From Glycocaulis alkaliphilus (GTDB lineage: Bacteria; Pseudomonadota; Alphaproteobacteria; Caulobacterales; Maricaulaceae), in contig NZ_CP018911.1 of assembly GCF_004000605.1 (NCBI RefSeq), positions 2,585,001 to 2,649,000 of the forward strand: 64,000 bases of DNA. The letters are read 5' to 3'. The position numbers and the translations under genes are program-made. Positions 24,715 through 34,344 of this stretch are shown piece by piece (the first letter of the stretch is position 1; each line of letters opens with the position of its first letter). The notes under the pieces were generated by a model that saw only the letters and a program-made list of their open reading frames with translations, was not told where the DNA came from and made no database searches.

Positions 24715-24908
24715 ACACTCCGAAATCGGAGAGCGCGGTTTATAGGGCCGGTTTTTGCCCCTGTCCATGGGGGTTGGCGCATCTGGCGCCCATGCTTTGC
24801 ACATGAACGCCGCGTGCTATGTAAACGCCTGTCACGCCTTGCCCGGCCTGGTGTGCGCTGCTAACCGGCTCCACCCGACCCGCTTCCTGCCTGATGAGAC
24901 ATCATCCC

Positions 24909-27590
24909 ATGAACGCCATCCTTCGCGGCCTTCTGGCCAGCACGGCCCTGTGCGCCCTCACCCAGACCGCCCTGGCGCACGACACAGACGCGCCGCGCGA
25001 AATCATCACCATCACGGGCGGCCGCGCACCGGGCGCGCTGGAAGCAGACCGGCCCGTCTCCGTGATCAGCCGTGATGAGATCGACGCGGCTGGCTTCGCC
25101 CGTATCGGCGAGGCGCTGGTCTTCCAGACCTTCGTGACAGGGTCGGAGTTCAACGAGGATCCCGGCACGCAGAACGACACCTCAGGCACGTCCAACGTAA
25201 ACCTGCGCGGGCTGGGCCTTGGCGCGACGCTGGTACTGGTCAATGGCCAGCGCCAGACAATGGCGAGTGTTGCCGCCGACGATGGCTCCAGCTTTGTCGA
25301 TTTTAACGCCCTGATGCCCTCGCTGGCTGTAGAGCGGGTGGAAATCCTGCGCGACGGCGCTTCGCCGGTGTACGGCGCAGACGCGGTGGCCGGTGTCATC
25401 AATGTCATCACGCGCGACCGGTTTGACGGCGTTGAAACCTTCGCGGAATGGCGCGGGCCGACAGAATTTTCCGGCTCCGGTGCGGGCTATACGGTTGGCG
25501 CCATTGCGGGGCGAGCGTTTGATAACTGGCATGTCACCGGCGCTGTCGAGTGGTTTGACCGGCAGGGGCTTGAAGGATTTGAAACCCCGTTCGCGCCCGG
25601 CACGGGCCTCTCCTCGCTCGGCCAGCCGGGCTCCTTCTACATCCTCGCGCCCGGCGGCGGATTTGAAGTGACCAATGCCAGCGGCGGCCCGGCTCCCGTG
25701 CTTGATCCTGATTGCGTGGCAGCGGGCGGACGGCCCATAGCCACCGGCGCGCAGACAGCCTTCGGCCAGATCGGCTCGTGCGGGCTGGATTTCGGCCAGT
25801 TCTTCTCGGTGTTGACCGATGAGGAGCGGCTCTCCGGCTTTGCCGCGATTTCGGGCGATTTCGGCGATACACGTATCGCGCTGCGCTTCGCAGGCGCGGG
25901 GCAGAATGTGGAGCGCGGCAACTCGCCCTCGCTGGCAAACTTGCGCTTCCCCACCATCTCCGCCAGCCAACCCGCCAACCCGTTCGGGCGCGATGTGATC
26001 TGGCTTGGCCGCCCTCTGGGTGAGCGCGCGGGCGCAGCGCGGCGGGAGTTTGAGCATCGCACCTGGCGCGCCGAGGCGAGCCTTGAGCACGATATTCAGG
26101 CCCTGAACCGCGACTGGAGCCTGAGCGCCGATCTGACTTACTCGCGCAATACGCTGCGGGCGACCATCACCGATACGCTGGCCGATAATTTCGATGCCGC
26201 GATCCTAGGCTTTGGCGGGGCGGACTGCCCGGTGCGCGCACCGGGGCAAGGCGTGGCGGCGGGCGACCAGTCGCAGGGCTGCTTCTTCTTCAACCCGTTC
26301 GGCTCTGGCGGGCTGGTCACCGACCCGTCCGACCCGCGCTATAATGACCCCGCCGTCATCGATTACATGATCGGCGAGAATGTCCGCAACTCGCATGCAG
26401 ACCTCGTGACGGGCGAATTTACAGCGGCGACCGACGCACTGTTCACCCTGCCTGCAGGCCCGGTCTCGGCCGCCTTTGGTGTCCATCTGCGCCGGGAGAG
26501 CTACCGCGTTGACCATGGCGATGATTTCAACGCGGACAATTTCCTCTTTATCGTCGGCGGGCCGGACTATGCGGGCGCACGCAGCGCACAGGCCGTCTTC
26601 GCCGACGCGATCCTGCCGCTGACTCACGCCTTGCGCCTGCAGCTTGCTGCCCGCCATGAGCGTCAGGGCGATTTTTCGTCCACCGACCCGCGCGTGGCGG
26701 CAGCCTTTGATGTGAACGATGCCCTCACCTTACGCGCCTCCTGGTCGCGCTCCTACCGCGCGCCGTCCTTGCATCAGGAAGTCTCAGCGACGACCACGCT
26801 GCAATCGCTGACCATCGGTACGCAGGCCTTGTTCCGCCCGGTGCGCACGGTCGGCAATCCCGATCTTGATCCCGAGCGCGCGCAGACCTTCTCGGCTGGC
26901 GTCTCTGCAAGGGTTTCAGGCATCAACGCCACCGTGGATGCGTGGCGGGTACGCTATGAAGACCTGATCGTCCGTGAAAGCGCCAATGCGATCATCGCCG
27001 CGGATCTGGCGGATAATGGCCAGTTTGACGATCCGCGTATCGAGCTCTCCCCGGCGGGCGATGTGGTGCTGGTGCGCGCCGCCTTCGTCAATGCGCCGCG
27101 CGTCGATGCGTCGGGCATTGATCTGGCTCTGCGTGGTGATCCGGTCGATCTGGCGCGCGGATCATTGGGGTGGGGCGTGGACGCCAGCTGGATTGGCGAG
27201 TTCACGATTGTGGACCCTGTGCTGAACCGCGAGATCGACGCGCTCGGAAGCCGCAACTTCACCAATTTCGCCCGCTCTGTACCCGACTGGCGCGCCAGCG
27301 CGTATCTGGACTGGACCAGCGGCGCGTTCGGGGTTCGCGCGGGCGTGCGCCATATTTCCGGATACCGCAATGATGAGGGCGCGGGCAGCGATGTGGAAAG
27401 CTGGACCGTGCTGGACCTGCAGGGCCGCTATACGCTTGATCTGGCGGGCACTGCCCTGACCCTCACCGCCGGGGCACTGAACATCACTGACGAGGCCGCG
27501 CCTTTCGTGCCGACGCCTCTGGGCTATGATACCAAGGTGCATGACCCGCGCGGGCGGGTGGCCTATGTGCGGGTTGGGGCGAGGTTTTAA
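24909..27590 (+). CDS. TonB-dependent outer-membrane receptor
   Basis: The 893-residue receptor starts at ATG 24909 with a signal peptide ending 'TQTALA'. The plug domain is evident: 'RPVSVISRDEIDAAGFARIGEAL' in part, 'NVNLRGLGLGATLVLVNGQR' in part and 'VERVEILRDGASPVYGADAVAGVINVIT' in part. The C-terminal barrel ends with 'YVRVGARF', whose last Phe is the BAM signal. It imports a ligand with TonB energy; the iron or sugar specificity is not legible. No regulator or transporter partner is next to it. Confidence 0.92.
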   Translation: MNAILRGLLASTALCALTQTALAHDTDAPREIITITGGRAPGALEADRPVSVISRDEIDAAGFARIGEALVFQTFVTGSEFNEDPGTQNDTSGTSNVNLRGLGLGATLVLVNGQRQTMASVAADDGSSFVDFNALMPSLAVERVEILRDGASPVYGADAVAGVINVITRDRFDGVETFAEWRGPTEFSGSGAGYTVGAIAGRAFDNWHVTGAVEWFDRQGLEGFETPFAPGTGLSSLGQPGSFYILAPGGGFEVTNASGGPAPVLDPDCVAAGGRPIATGAQTAFGQIGSCGLDFGQFFSVLTDEERLSGFAAISGDFGDTRIALRFAGAGQNVERGNSPSLANLRFPTISASQPANPFGRDVIWLGRPLGERAGAARREFEHRTWRAEASLEHDIQALNRDWSLSADLTYSRNTLRATITDTLADNFDAAILGFGGADCPVRAPGQGVAAGDQSQGCFFFNPFGSGGLVTDPSDPRYNDPAVIDYMIGENVRNSHADLVTGEFTAATDALFTLPAGPVSAAFGVHLRRESYRVDHGDDFNADNFLFIVGGPDYAGARSAQAVFADAILPLTHALRLQLAARHERQGDFSSTDPRVAAAFDVNDALTLRASWSRSYRAPSLHQEVSATTTLQSLTIGTQALFRPVRTVGNPDLDPERAQTFSAGVSARVSGINATVDAWRVRYEDLIVRESANAIIAADLADNGQFDDPRIELSPAGDVVLVRAAFVNAPRVDASGIDLALRGDPVDLARGSLGWGVDASWIGEFTIVDPVLNREIDALGSRNFTNFARSVPDWRASAYLDWTSGAFGVRAGVRHISGYRNDEGAGSDVESWTVLDLQGRYTLDLAGTALTLTAGALNITDEAAPFVPTPLGYDTKVHDPRGRVAYVRVGARF

Positions 27591-27599
27591 TTGATGCTC

Positions 27600-27830
27600 A
27601 GCCCATCCGGGCTTCGCTCCTCGCATTAGCTCGGGCCCGCGTTCGCGCTTGCGGCGCTGCGCGCCGTCTGGGTTCCGGGTCTGCGCTCCGCTCCGCCCGG
27701 AATGACGATTTGTGGTGTCTCCCCCCGCTTGCGGGGGGAGTGGTCCGAAGGACCGAGGGGGGGGGACTCGAAAAAACTCCCCCCTCCGCCTTCTTCGAAG
27801 GCACCTCCCCCGTGAACGGGGGAGGAAAAC
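27600..27830. repeat. Two adjacent intergenic repeats, incl. family A copy 2 (reversed)
   Basis: 27715-27830 is family A in the opposite orientation to the other copies. Its left hairpin is CTCCCCCCGCTTGCGGGGGG and its right hairpin CTCCCCCGTGAACGGGGGAG, with inner hairpins GGTCCGAAGGACC and GCCTTCTTCGAAGGC. The preceding 27600-27712 is a different palindromic block with 'CCATCCGGGC' and 'GCCCGGAATG' ends and an inner GGCGCTGCGCGCC. The pair fills the convergent gap between the TonB receptor and lpdA. Confidence 0.75.
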
Positions 27831-27835
27831 AGCTA

Positions 27836-29257
27836 TCAAGCCGGAATATGGATCGGGTGGCCCAGAGCCGCCAGCGCAGCCTCGGCAAAGCACTCGGTCA
27901 GCGTCGGGTGGACATGGATCGTGCCGGCAATGTCCTCAAGGCGGGCGCCCATCTCGATAGCCAGCGCAAACTCGCCTGAGAGCTCGCTGACATGCTTGCC
28001 GACGGCGTGGATGCCAAGGATCACATGATCGCTCTCGCGCGCGGTGATGCGGACGAAACCGCCATCAGCCCCGCCCTCCATGGAGAGCGCCCGGCCTGAG
28101 GCGGCCAGCGGGAACTTGCCGGTGATGACGTTCTCGCCCTTCTTCTTCGCTTCGTCCGGCGTCACGCCGACGCCGACAATCTCCGGCTCGGTGAAGCACA
28201 CGGCGGCGATTGAATTGGGATCGAACCGGCGGCGATGCCCGGCGATGACCTCTGCCACGAGTTCGCCCTGAGCGGTCGCCTTGTGGGCCAGCAGCGGCTC
28301 GCCCACCAGATCACCAATAGCATAGACGCCGCGCATGGGCGTGCGGCACTGATCATCGATCTTCAGGAACGGCCCGTCCATGTCGAGACCCATATTCTCA
28401 AGGCCCCAGCCTTCGGTGACGGGCTTGCGCCCCACCGCCACCAGAATGCGGTCGGCTTCCAGCTTCTCTGCCTTGCCGGAGGAATCCTCGAAGACGAGGA
28501 AACTCTTGCCGTCCTTCTCCTCAACACCCTTGGCGCGGGCTTTGAGATGGACATTGATCTTGTGGCGTTTGAGCCATTGCGTGATCGGGCGCGTCATCTC
28601 GCTATCGTAAAGCGGCAGGATGGCGTCAGCGGCTTCAACGAAGCTGACCTCGCTGCCCATCTTGGCGAACGCGATGCCCAGCTCCAGCCCGATATAGCCT
28701 GCGCCGACGACCACCAGCTTTTTGGGCAGTTCGGTCAGTTCCAGCGCGGCCGTGGAGCCGATCACCTTGTCACCAAAGGGCAGGAAGGGCAGCTCGGTTT
28801 CTTTTGAGCCGGTGGCCAGGATCACGTTCTCGGCCTGAATGGTCAGCGTCTTGCCGTCTTCCAGCTCGACCGTGCAGGTCTTCGCATCGGAGAATACCGC
28901 CCAGCCGGAAACCGCTTCGACCTTGGCGCTTTTGAGGAGCTGGCCGACGCCCTTGGTCAGCTTGCCAACGATCGTGTCCTTCCAGGCGGTGACGCCTGCC
29001 ATGTCCAGCACGGGCGCGGCTTTGAGCGATATGCCAAGCGATCCCTCGCCCACATGCCCGGCCATTTCCTCATACTTGGAGGCCGCATGGATGAAGGCCT
29101 TGGAGGGGATGCAGCCCCGGTTGAGGCACGTGCCGCCAAGGCCATGCTTGTCCACGATCACCGTATCAAGGCCGAGCTGGCCTGCGCGGATGGCCGCCGG
29201 ATAACCGCCCGGTCCGCCGCCGACAACGAGAACCTGACATTTGCGAATATCGGCCAT
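27836..29257 (-). CDS. lpdA: Dihydrolipoyl dehydrogenase (E3)
   Basis: E3 reoxidises dihydrolipoamide in 2-oxoacid dehydrogenase complexes with FAD and NAD+. The 473-residue protein has 'VVGGGPGGYPA' (11-21) for FAD, the redox disulfide C44-x4-C49 ('GGTCLNRGCIPSK'), the NAD-binding 'VVVGAGYIGLELG' and the C-terminal catalytic 'HPTLTE' with His and Glu. No E1 or E2 gene adjoins it, as is common for shared E3 genes. REPIN-like repeats flank it on both sides. Confidence 0.94.
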   Translation of the reverse strand: MADIRKCQVLVVGGGPGGYPAAIRAGQLGLDTVIVDKHGLGGTCLNRGCIPSKAFIHAASKYEEMAGHVGEGSLGISLKAAPVLDMAGVTAWKDTIVGKLTKGVGQLLKSAKVEAVSGWAVFSDAKTCTVELEDGKTLTIQAENVILATGSKETELPFLPFGDKVIGSTAALELTELPKKLVVVGAGYIGLELGIAFAKMGSEVSFVEAADAILPLYDSEMTRPITQWLKRHKINVHLKARAKGVEEKDGKSFLVFEDSSGKAEKLEADRILVAVGRKPVTEGWGLENMGLDMDGPFLKIDDQCRTPMRGVYAIGDLVGEPLLAHKATAQGELVAEVIAGHRRRFDPNSIAAVCFTEPEIVGVGVTPDEAKKKGENVITGKFPLAASGRALSMEGGADGGFVRITARESDHVILGIHAVGKHVSELSGEFALAIEMGARLEDIAGTIHVHPTLTECFAEAALAALGHPIHIPA

Positions 29258-29336
29258 GGGGCTTCCTCCGTCTGGATGTTTGGCGGGTGTTTAGCGTGGC
29301 AAGGCGCATGCGGGAAGGGCGCGGGTGTGGTGGGGG

Positions 29337-29453
29337 TGTCCTCCCCCGTTTACGGGGGAGGTGTCTGGCTTGCCAGACGGAGGGGGAGCTTGTTTCGATA
29401 ATCCCCCCCCCTCGCCGCTTCGCGGCACTCCCCCCGTAAACGGGGGGAGACAA
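29337..29453. repeat. Paired-hairpin intergenic repeat, family A copy 3
   Basis: Left hairpin CTCCCCCGTTTACGGGGGAG, inner hairpins GTCTGGCTTGCCAGAC and CCGCTTCGCGG, then right hairpin CTCCCCCCGTAAACGGGGGG. Orientation matches copy 1. Stems are conserved while inner loops differ between copies, a mark of selection on structure or recent spread. Confidence 0.8.
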
Positions 29454-29479
29454 CGCATGGCCATGACAGCTTTGAGAGA

Positions 29480-29656
29480 CTACTCCCCCTCCTCCGGGGG
29501 CAGGGCCTCGGGCGATACCGGCTCGCCCGGAACCGCGTAGGAATTCGACAGCCATTTTTGCAGATCGAGATCGCTGCAGCGTTTCGAGCAGAAGGGCCGG
29601 AACTCATGCACCACCGGCTTGCCGCACATCGGGCATTTGGCCTTGGCGCTCATCAT
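29480..29656 (-). CDS. yacG: DNA gyrase inhibitor YacG-type zinc protein
   Basis: A 58-residue zinc-ribbon protein with 'CPMCGKPVV' and 'FCSKRCSDLDLQKWL', giving four Cys ligands. YacG binds GyrB and blocks DNA binding by gyrase in E. coli. The ATG at 29656 overlaps the RNase G stop by four bases (ATGA), placing it last in the murA-infA-maf-rng run. A second ATG at 29653 follows directly. Confidence 0.9.
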   Translation of the reverse strand: MMSAKAKCPMCGKPVVHEFRPFCSKRCSDLDLQKWLSNSYAVPGEPVSPEALPPEEGE

Positions 29657-30711
29657 ACCCTCCCGGCGGAAAAGCCACGCGGCGGGAGGCGGTCAGAAAG
29701 TTTCAGGGTGAAGCGGGCACCCAGACGCGAGGCCATCGCCTTGTTCCAGCCAACAGGATCACGGGTCAGCCAGTCATGCACGTCCGGGCCAGCTTCCAGC
29801 ACAAGCTGGCTGGCGCGGTTGGCTTTGCCTTCAGCCTCCAGCGCGCGCAAGGCGGCGAGGGAAGCGGTCTCAAGGCTCTCCACGCCGAAGCGCTCCCACA
29901 TCTGCTCGTGCAGGGCGCGGCCGAGGCGCTGGCGGGCCAGCTCGACAATGGCAAAGCGCGATGAGGGCGCGATGTCCACCTTGGCCGGATCATTCTTGAA
30001 GGCCGATTTCAGCGTGGCTTCCAGCGCCGTCTGGTCACCCTTTTTCTTCAGCGGCAGGAAGTCGATGGCCACAACACCGCCAATGCCGCGCAGGCGAATC
30101 TGGCGGGCCGCCTCGCGCGCAGCGGTACGGTTCAGATCAAAGGCGAAATTGCCCTTCCCGCCGGTGCGGCCCGCGGCATCCACATCGATGGCGGTCAGCG
30201 CCGTCACCGGCTCGATGATGAGGCGTCCTCCGCCATTGAGCGGCACATCGGCGTCCAGCGCGGCCTCGAACTCGGCGTCGAGATCAATGCCGGCCTTGGC
30301 GGCCTGTATGATGGGCGCGTCATTCAGCCCGGACAGGCGCTCTGCCAGCGGCGGCGCGGTAAGGAGGGCTTCTGGCGCGTCGCCCGGCTCCACCTCATGG
30401 AGGACAAGGGTCGGGCCTTTTTCCTGAAACGCCTCGCGCGCGATCTGCACGCCAATGCCAGCGCCTTCATGGAAGCCGGCAGGGCGGCCAGCTGCGCCGA
30501 AGGGCAGAAATCCGTCCGGGCCGCGCCCTATATCCAGAAACGCACCATTGAGCTGCGGCTCGATACGGCGCACGCGGGCACGGTAAATTTCGCCGCGTAT
30601 GGCGCGGCTCTTGCGCTCGCTCCAGCGCTCCAGATGCAGCTCCACCGCGCGGTCGCCCCCAAAGATCGCGGCGCGGGTCTCGCCGACATGCTCAGCGACG
30701 ATAATGCGCAT
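29653..30711 (-). CDS. rng: Ribonuclease E/G family protein (RNase G-like)
   Basis: The 352-residue protein has the N-terminal S1-like segment ('GEIYRARVRRIEPQLNGAFLDIG' in part) and the catalytic core with 'ALTAIDVDAA' and 'VVAIDFLPL', whose Asp residues bind catalytic Mg2+ in RNase E/G. It is shorter than E. coli RNase G and lacks the RNase E scaffold tail. It starts at ATG 30711 in a TGATG overlap with maf and couples to yacG. Likely role: 5'-monophosphate-sensing endonuclease in rRNA or mRNA processing. Confidence 0.87.
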   Translation of the reverse strand: MRIIVAEHVGETRAAIFGGDRAVELHLERWSERKSRAIRGEIYRARVRRIEPQLNGAFLDIGRGPDGFLPFGAAGRPAGFHEGAGIGVQIAREAFQEKGPTLVLHEVEPGDAPEALLTAPPLAERLSGLNDAPIIQAAKAGIDLDAEFEAALDADVPLNGGGRLIIEPVTALTAIDVDAAGRTGGKGNFAFDLNRTAAREAARQIRLRGIGGVVAIDFLPLKKKGDQTALEATLKSAFKNDPAKVDIAPSSRFAIVELARQRLGRALHEQMWERFGVESLETASLAALRALEAEGKANRASQLVLEAGPDVHDWLTRDPVGWNKAMASRLGARFTLKLSDRLPPRGFSAGRV

Positions 30712-31298
30712 CAGGACGCGCTCCCCGGACGGTAGCCAAGGCCAATGAGCAATTGGCGGGTCTCATAGACGGGCAGGCCCATCACGCCGGTATAGCTGCC
30801 GGTGATCTGGATGATGTGCGCGCCGAACCGGCCCTGAATGCCATAGCCGCCCGCCTTGCCCTGCCATTCACCGCTGGCGATGTATTCATCGATCTCCTGC
30901 GCGCTCAGGCGTTTGACCGCTACGCGCGTCATGGAGAGGCGGCTGGATACCCGGCCATCGGGCGCGCGCACCGCCACGCCGGTAAAGACGCGGTGATTGC
31001 GCCCGGAAATCAGCGCCAGGCAGGCGCGCGCTTCCTCTTCAGTTTCGGTCTTGGGCAATATGCGCCGGCCCACGCCGACCACGGTGTCGCTGGCCAGCAC
31101 GAAATCGCCCGCATGGCCGGCAGCACCGAGCTTTTCCAGCGTCAGGCGCAGGGCCAGATCGCGCGGCAGCTCTCCTGCGCGCTCGGTTTCGTCAATATCG
31201 GTGGGGGCTACCAGATCAGGCGCAAAGCCGATCTGCGCAAGAAGATCGCGCCTGCGCGGCGAGGCACTCGCCAGAACAAGGCGCGCATCTGCAGGCAT
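30711..31298 (-). CDS. maf: Maf-like nucleotide pyrophosphatase
   Basis: Maf proteins hydrolyse canonical or modified nucleoside triphosphates such as dTTP, UTP or m7GTP to the monophosphate. The 195-residue protein has 'LASASPRRRDLL' (9-20), the catalytic 'LASDTVVGVG' and the family's 'AGGYGIQG' segment near the end. It follows infA by about ten bases and overlaps rng by TGATG. Substrate type (YhdE or YceF branch) is not certain. Confidence 0.92.
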   Translation of the reverse strand: MPADARLVLASASPRRRDLLAQIGFAPDLVAPTDIDETERAGELPRDLALRLTLEKLGAAGHAGDFVLASDTVVGVGRRILPKTETEEEARACLALISGRNHRVFTGVAVRAPDGRVSSRLSMTRVAVKRLSAQEIDEYIASGEWQGKAGGYGIQGRFGAHIIQITGSYTGVMGLPVYETRQLLIGLGYRPGSAS

Positions 31299-31308
31299 GG
31301 CTACTGCC

Positions 31309-31527
31309 CTACTTGAAGCGGTAGGTGATACGGCCCTTGGTCAGGTCGTAGGGCGTCATCTCGACCAGCACCTTGTCACCGGCCAGCACGCGGATGCGGT
31401 TCTTGCGCATCTTGCCGGCGGTGTGGGCAATGATCTCGTGGTCGTTTTCCAGCTTCACCCGGAAAGTGGCATTCGGCAGGAGTTCGGTGACCTCACCGGG
31501 AAACTCCAGCAATTCTTCCTTCGCCAT
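31309..31527 (-). CDS. infA: Translation initiation factor IF-1
   Basis: IF-1 is a single S1/OB-fold protein that binds the ribosomal A site during initiation. With ATG 31527 (AGGAG upstream) it has 72 residues, the usual length. It begins '[13 protein letters not shown]', contains '[20 protein letters not shown]' and ends '[12 protein letters not shown]', close to other alphaproteobacterial IF-1 proteins. It is followed by maf. Confidence 0.97.
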   Translation of the reverse strand: MAKEELLEFPGEVTELLPNATFRVKLENDHEIIAHTAGKMRKNRIRVLAGDKVLVEMTPYDLTKGRITYRFK

Positions 31528-31659
31528 GCAGCTCCTCTTGTCTGGCATCAGGCAGGCTGTTCCCTCATCGTGATGGAATCAGCCTTCACCCCGCGCGGCG
31601 CGTGGCGGGCTATATAGTCCCTATAGTGGGCTGACGTCGAGCCTTGCGGCAGTATTGGC

Positions 31660-32079
31660 TCACACGGCCATGGTATCGATGCGTGATTTCAACGCATCGC
31701 GGATGGCGCGGTAGGCCTCCAGGCGTGCCTCGCGGCTGCCTTCAATCTCTGCCGGGTCGGCAAAATGCCAGTGCTCGATGCGGGCCTTCGCACGCTGCGC
31801 CAGCGCTCTGGCCGCCTCATCGGCTTCCGGCGCGAGGCACACTACCAGCGTGCCGGGTCCGGCGCTGACATCCTCCAGCCCTTGCGGTTCAAAGCTGGAA
31901 AGATCAGCACCCTCTTCACGCATCACGGCGATCATGAACCCGTCGGCGCAACTGGCCGGTTCGATACCGCACGATTGCACACGCGCTTCGTCGCCAAAGC
32001 GGGCGCGCCACAGCGCCTCGGCCATGGGCGAGCGCACAGAATTGCGGCCGCACACGAATACCAGATCGGGGGCGCTCAC
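31660..32079 (-). CDS. Low-molecular-weight phosphotyrosine phosphatase family protein
   Basis: The 139-residue protein has the phosphate loop C10-x5-R16 followed by Ser ('VCGRNSVRSPMAEAL') and a late 'ADP' acid motif ('HWHFADPAE'), the pattern of low-molecular-weight phosphatases and related arsenate reductases. Its ATG overlaps the UPF0262 stop (ATGA). In alphaproteobacteria this gene often sits between UPF0262 and infA. The physiological substrate is unknown. Confidence 0.85.
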   Translation of the reverse strand: MSAPDLVFVCGRNSVRSPMAEALWRARFGDEARVQSCGIEPASCADGFMIAVMREEGADLSSFEPQGLEDVSAGPGTLVVCLAPEADEAARALAQRAKARIEHWHFADPAEIEGSREARLEAYRAIRDALKSRIDTMAV

Positions 32080-32561
32080 GCAGATCTCCGGTGCAGGGCA
32101 CAGATCAGGGTGAAGAGGCGCCTTGCCGTGTCGAAATCGACATCGATCTTGCCCTCCAGCCGCTCTTTGAGAAGCGTGGAGCCTTCATTGTGGACGCCCC
32201 GGCGGCCCATATCCACCGCCTCGATCTGCGCGAGCGAGGCATCGCGCACCGCCTCGTAATAGCTTTCGCAGATGAGGAAATAGTCCTTCAGTATGCGGCG
32301 TAGCGGCCCCAGCGAGAACACGAACATGCGCACAGGCGTGCCGTCCTCTGCGCTGACATCAAAGACGAGGCGCTGCTCCTCGATGGCAAGGCGCAGCCGG
32401 TAGGGGCCGCCCGGCCCGTCTTCCGGGCGGAAGCGATTGGCTTCAAGCAGGTCGGCAATCGCCACGCGGCGCTCATGCTCGACGTTTTCCTCCGCCTTGC
32501 CGATGCTGGCGGCATCCAGCTCGATCGCGATCAGCCGGTCTTCAGGGGCGTGTTCGCTCAT
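32076..32561 (-). CDS. UPF0262 family protein
   Basis: A 161-residue soluble protein conserved in alphaproteobacteria. Typical segments are 'RVAIADLLEANRF', 'IEEQRLVFDV', 'LGPLRRILKDYFLICESYYEA' in part, and 'GVHNEGSTLLKERL'. No function is established that I know of. It is coupled by ATGA overlaps to DUF2948 upstream and the phosphatase downstream, in an operon for wall synthesis and translation. Confidence 0.9.
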   Translation of the reverse strand: MSEHAPEDRLIAIELDAASIGKAEENVEHERRVAIADLLEANRFRPEDGPGGPYRLRLAIEEQRLVFDVSAEDGTPVRMFVFSLGPLRRILKDYFLICESYYEAVRDASLAQIEAVDMGRRGVHNEGSTLLKERLEGKIDVDFDTARRLFTLICALHRRSA

Positions 32562-33007
32562 GGCGCGCCTTCGCTTTCATGGTCGGGACGTGCCGACGCT
32601 TTCCAGGGCGCGGACACATCGGCGAGTACCAGATCAACGCACTCAACCTCGACTTTGAGCGCGCCGCCACCGGCAAAGGTGAAGACCAGCGTGCCGGACG
32701 GGTCTTCCGCCCCGCCCGCAGGCTCAAAGGTCAGCGAGAGCAGGGAGACAAAGGCATCCGGCGCGCCCTTGCGCAAGCGCTGGGCCTTTACAGATGTGAC
32801 CGAACCGATCTGCAGGCCGGAGCGTATGCGCTCCCCCTTGCCAGCCGGCTTTTCCCAGCGGTAACGCGTGAAGACGGCCGTGAAGCGCCGGGCGCGCGCC
32901 TCGAATTTGAGGTCAGCAATGCGCGCAATCGCATCCTGCAGCGCAGCCGATACCGGCGCGACATCACCCTCGTCCTGACCGATGAGGCGTAATGGCTTGC
33001 TGCTCAT
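32558..33007 (-). CDS. DUF2948 family protein
   Basis: A 149-residue protein starting '[20 protein letters not shown]' and found next to murA in many alphaproteobacteria. '[13 protein letters not shown]' and '[20 protein letters not shown]' in part are conserved-looking. No catalytic motif, signal peptide or membrane helix is visible. It overlaps murA upstream and UPF0262 downstream by four bases each. Function unknown. Confidence 0.88.
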   Translation of the reverse strand: MSSKPLRLIGQDEGDVAPVSAALQDAIARIADLKFEARARRFTAVFTRYRWEKPAGKGERIRSGLQIGSVTSVKAQRLRKGAPDAFVSLLSLTFEPAGGAEDPSGTLVFTFAGGGALKVEVECVDLVLADVSAPWKASARPDHESEGAP

Positions 33008-34272
33008 GCCTCTTCCTTCTCCCGGCGTATATCGGCCCCGCAGGCCGACAGCTTTTCCTCAAGCCGTTCAAAGCCGCGGTCAAGGTGATAAACGCGCGAG
33101 ACGATGGTTTCTCCCTCCGCCGCCAGCCCGGCGATGACCAGCGACACCGAAGCGCGCAAGTCCGTGGCCATGACCGGCGCGCCTTTCAGGGGCGCAGGCC
33201 CGCGCACAACCGCCTCATTACCGCGCACATCAATGCGCGCGCCCAGCCGGGTCAGCTCTGGCGCGTGCATGAAGCGGTTTTCAAATATCGTCTCACGGAT
33301 GACAGACGCTCCCTCGGCCAGGCACATCAGCGCCATGAACTGGGCCTGCAGATCGGTCGGGAAGCCCGGATAGGGCGCGGTCTGCATGTCGACGGCCTTT
33401 AGCGGCCCGTCGCGCACGATACGTACCGAGGTGTCACCCTCCTCCACCATCACGCCGGCCTCGCGAAGGTCCGCCCACAGCGCCTGATTATGCGCCGGCA
33501 CCATGCCGGTCAGGGTGACATCCCCGCCCGCCGCCGCCGCCGCCATGGCATAGGTGCCGGTCTCGATCCTGTCGGCCACTACGGGCCATACGGTGGCATT
33601 GAGCACCGGGACGCCCTCAATCGTGATCGTGCCGGTTCCAGCCCCGGAGACTTTCGCGCCCATGGCATTGAGGCAGTTGGCGAGATCCTCGATCTCCGGC
33701 TCGCGCGCGCAGTTTTCCAGCTTCGATGTGCCCTTCGCCAGCACAGCGGCCAGCATGGCGTGCTCGGTCGCGCCTACGGAAACAAACGGAAAGACGATAT
33801 GCCCGCCTTTGAGGCCGCCTGCAGGCGCGTCCGCCAGCACATAGCCTTCTTCCAGCGTGATTTTCGCGCCCAACGCCTCCATGGCTTTCAGGTGCAGATC
33901 GACAGGGCGCGCGCCGATGGCACAGCCGCCGGGCAGGGAGACCTTCGCCTTGCCCTCGCGCGCCAGCAGCGGACCCAGCACGTTGAAGGTCGCGCGCATC
34001 TTGCGCACCAGATCATAAGGGGCGGTGGTGCCGGTAAGATTCGCGGCCGTCAGGCTCAGCCGGTTGCCCGACTGCTCCTCAGCCTTCACGCCCAGATGGG
34101 CCAGCAGATGGGCCATGAAGCGCGTATCGGCCAGGCGCGGCATGTTTTCCAGCAGGAGCTCGCCTTCGGTCAGAAGGCTTGCCGCCATCAGCTTCAGGGC
34201 CGAATTTTTCGCGCCGGAAACCGGAATGGTGCCGGAAAGCGGCTGTTTCCCGCGAATGACAATGCGATCCAT
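33004..34272 (-). CDS. murA: UDP-N-acetylglucosamine 1-carboxyvinyltransferase MurA
   Basis: MurA transfers enolpyruvate from PEP to UDP-GlcNAc, the first committed step of peptidoglycan synthesis, and is the fosfomycin target. The 422-residue protein begins '[20 protein letters not shown]', has 'NSALKLMAA' and the loop cysteine at C117 ('[11 protein letters not shown]'), so it is the fosfomycin-sensitive type by this residue. It overlaps DUF2948 by ATGA and follows a small conserved ORF. Confidence 0.96.
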   Translation of the reverse strand: MDRIVIRGKQPLSGTIPVSGAKNSALKLMAASLLTEGELLLENMPRLADTRFMAHLLAHLGVKAEEQSGNRLSLTAANLTGTTAPYDLVRKMRATFNVLGPLLAREGKAKVSLPGGCAIGARPVDLHLKAMEALGAKITLEEGYVLADAPAGGLKGGHIVFPFVSVGATEHAMLAAVLAKGTSKLENCAREPEIEDLANCLNAMGAKVSGAGTGTITIEGVPVLNATVWPVVADRIETGTYAMAAAAAGGDVTLTGMVPAHNQALWADLREAGVMVEEGDTSVRIVRDGPLKAVDMQTAPYPGFPTDLQAQFMALMCLAEGASVIRETIFENRFMHAPELTRLGARIDVRGNEAVVRGPAPLKGAPVMATDLRASVSLVIAGLAAEGETIVSRVYHLDRGFERLEEKLSACGADIRREKEEA

Positions 34273-34344
34273 GAAAACGGTCCTGAAAACGGGTGGGGCG
34301 AGGCGGCAATACGCCTGCCATGTAGGATGGGGCTTGTCCCTATC

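Noticed and set aside
14461-29453. A composite transposon bounded by the family A repeats
   Set aside because: The roughly 15 kb between copies holds ordinary chromosomal genes, no transposase and no target duplication was seen.
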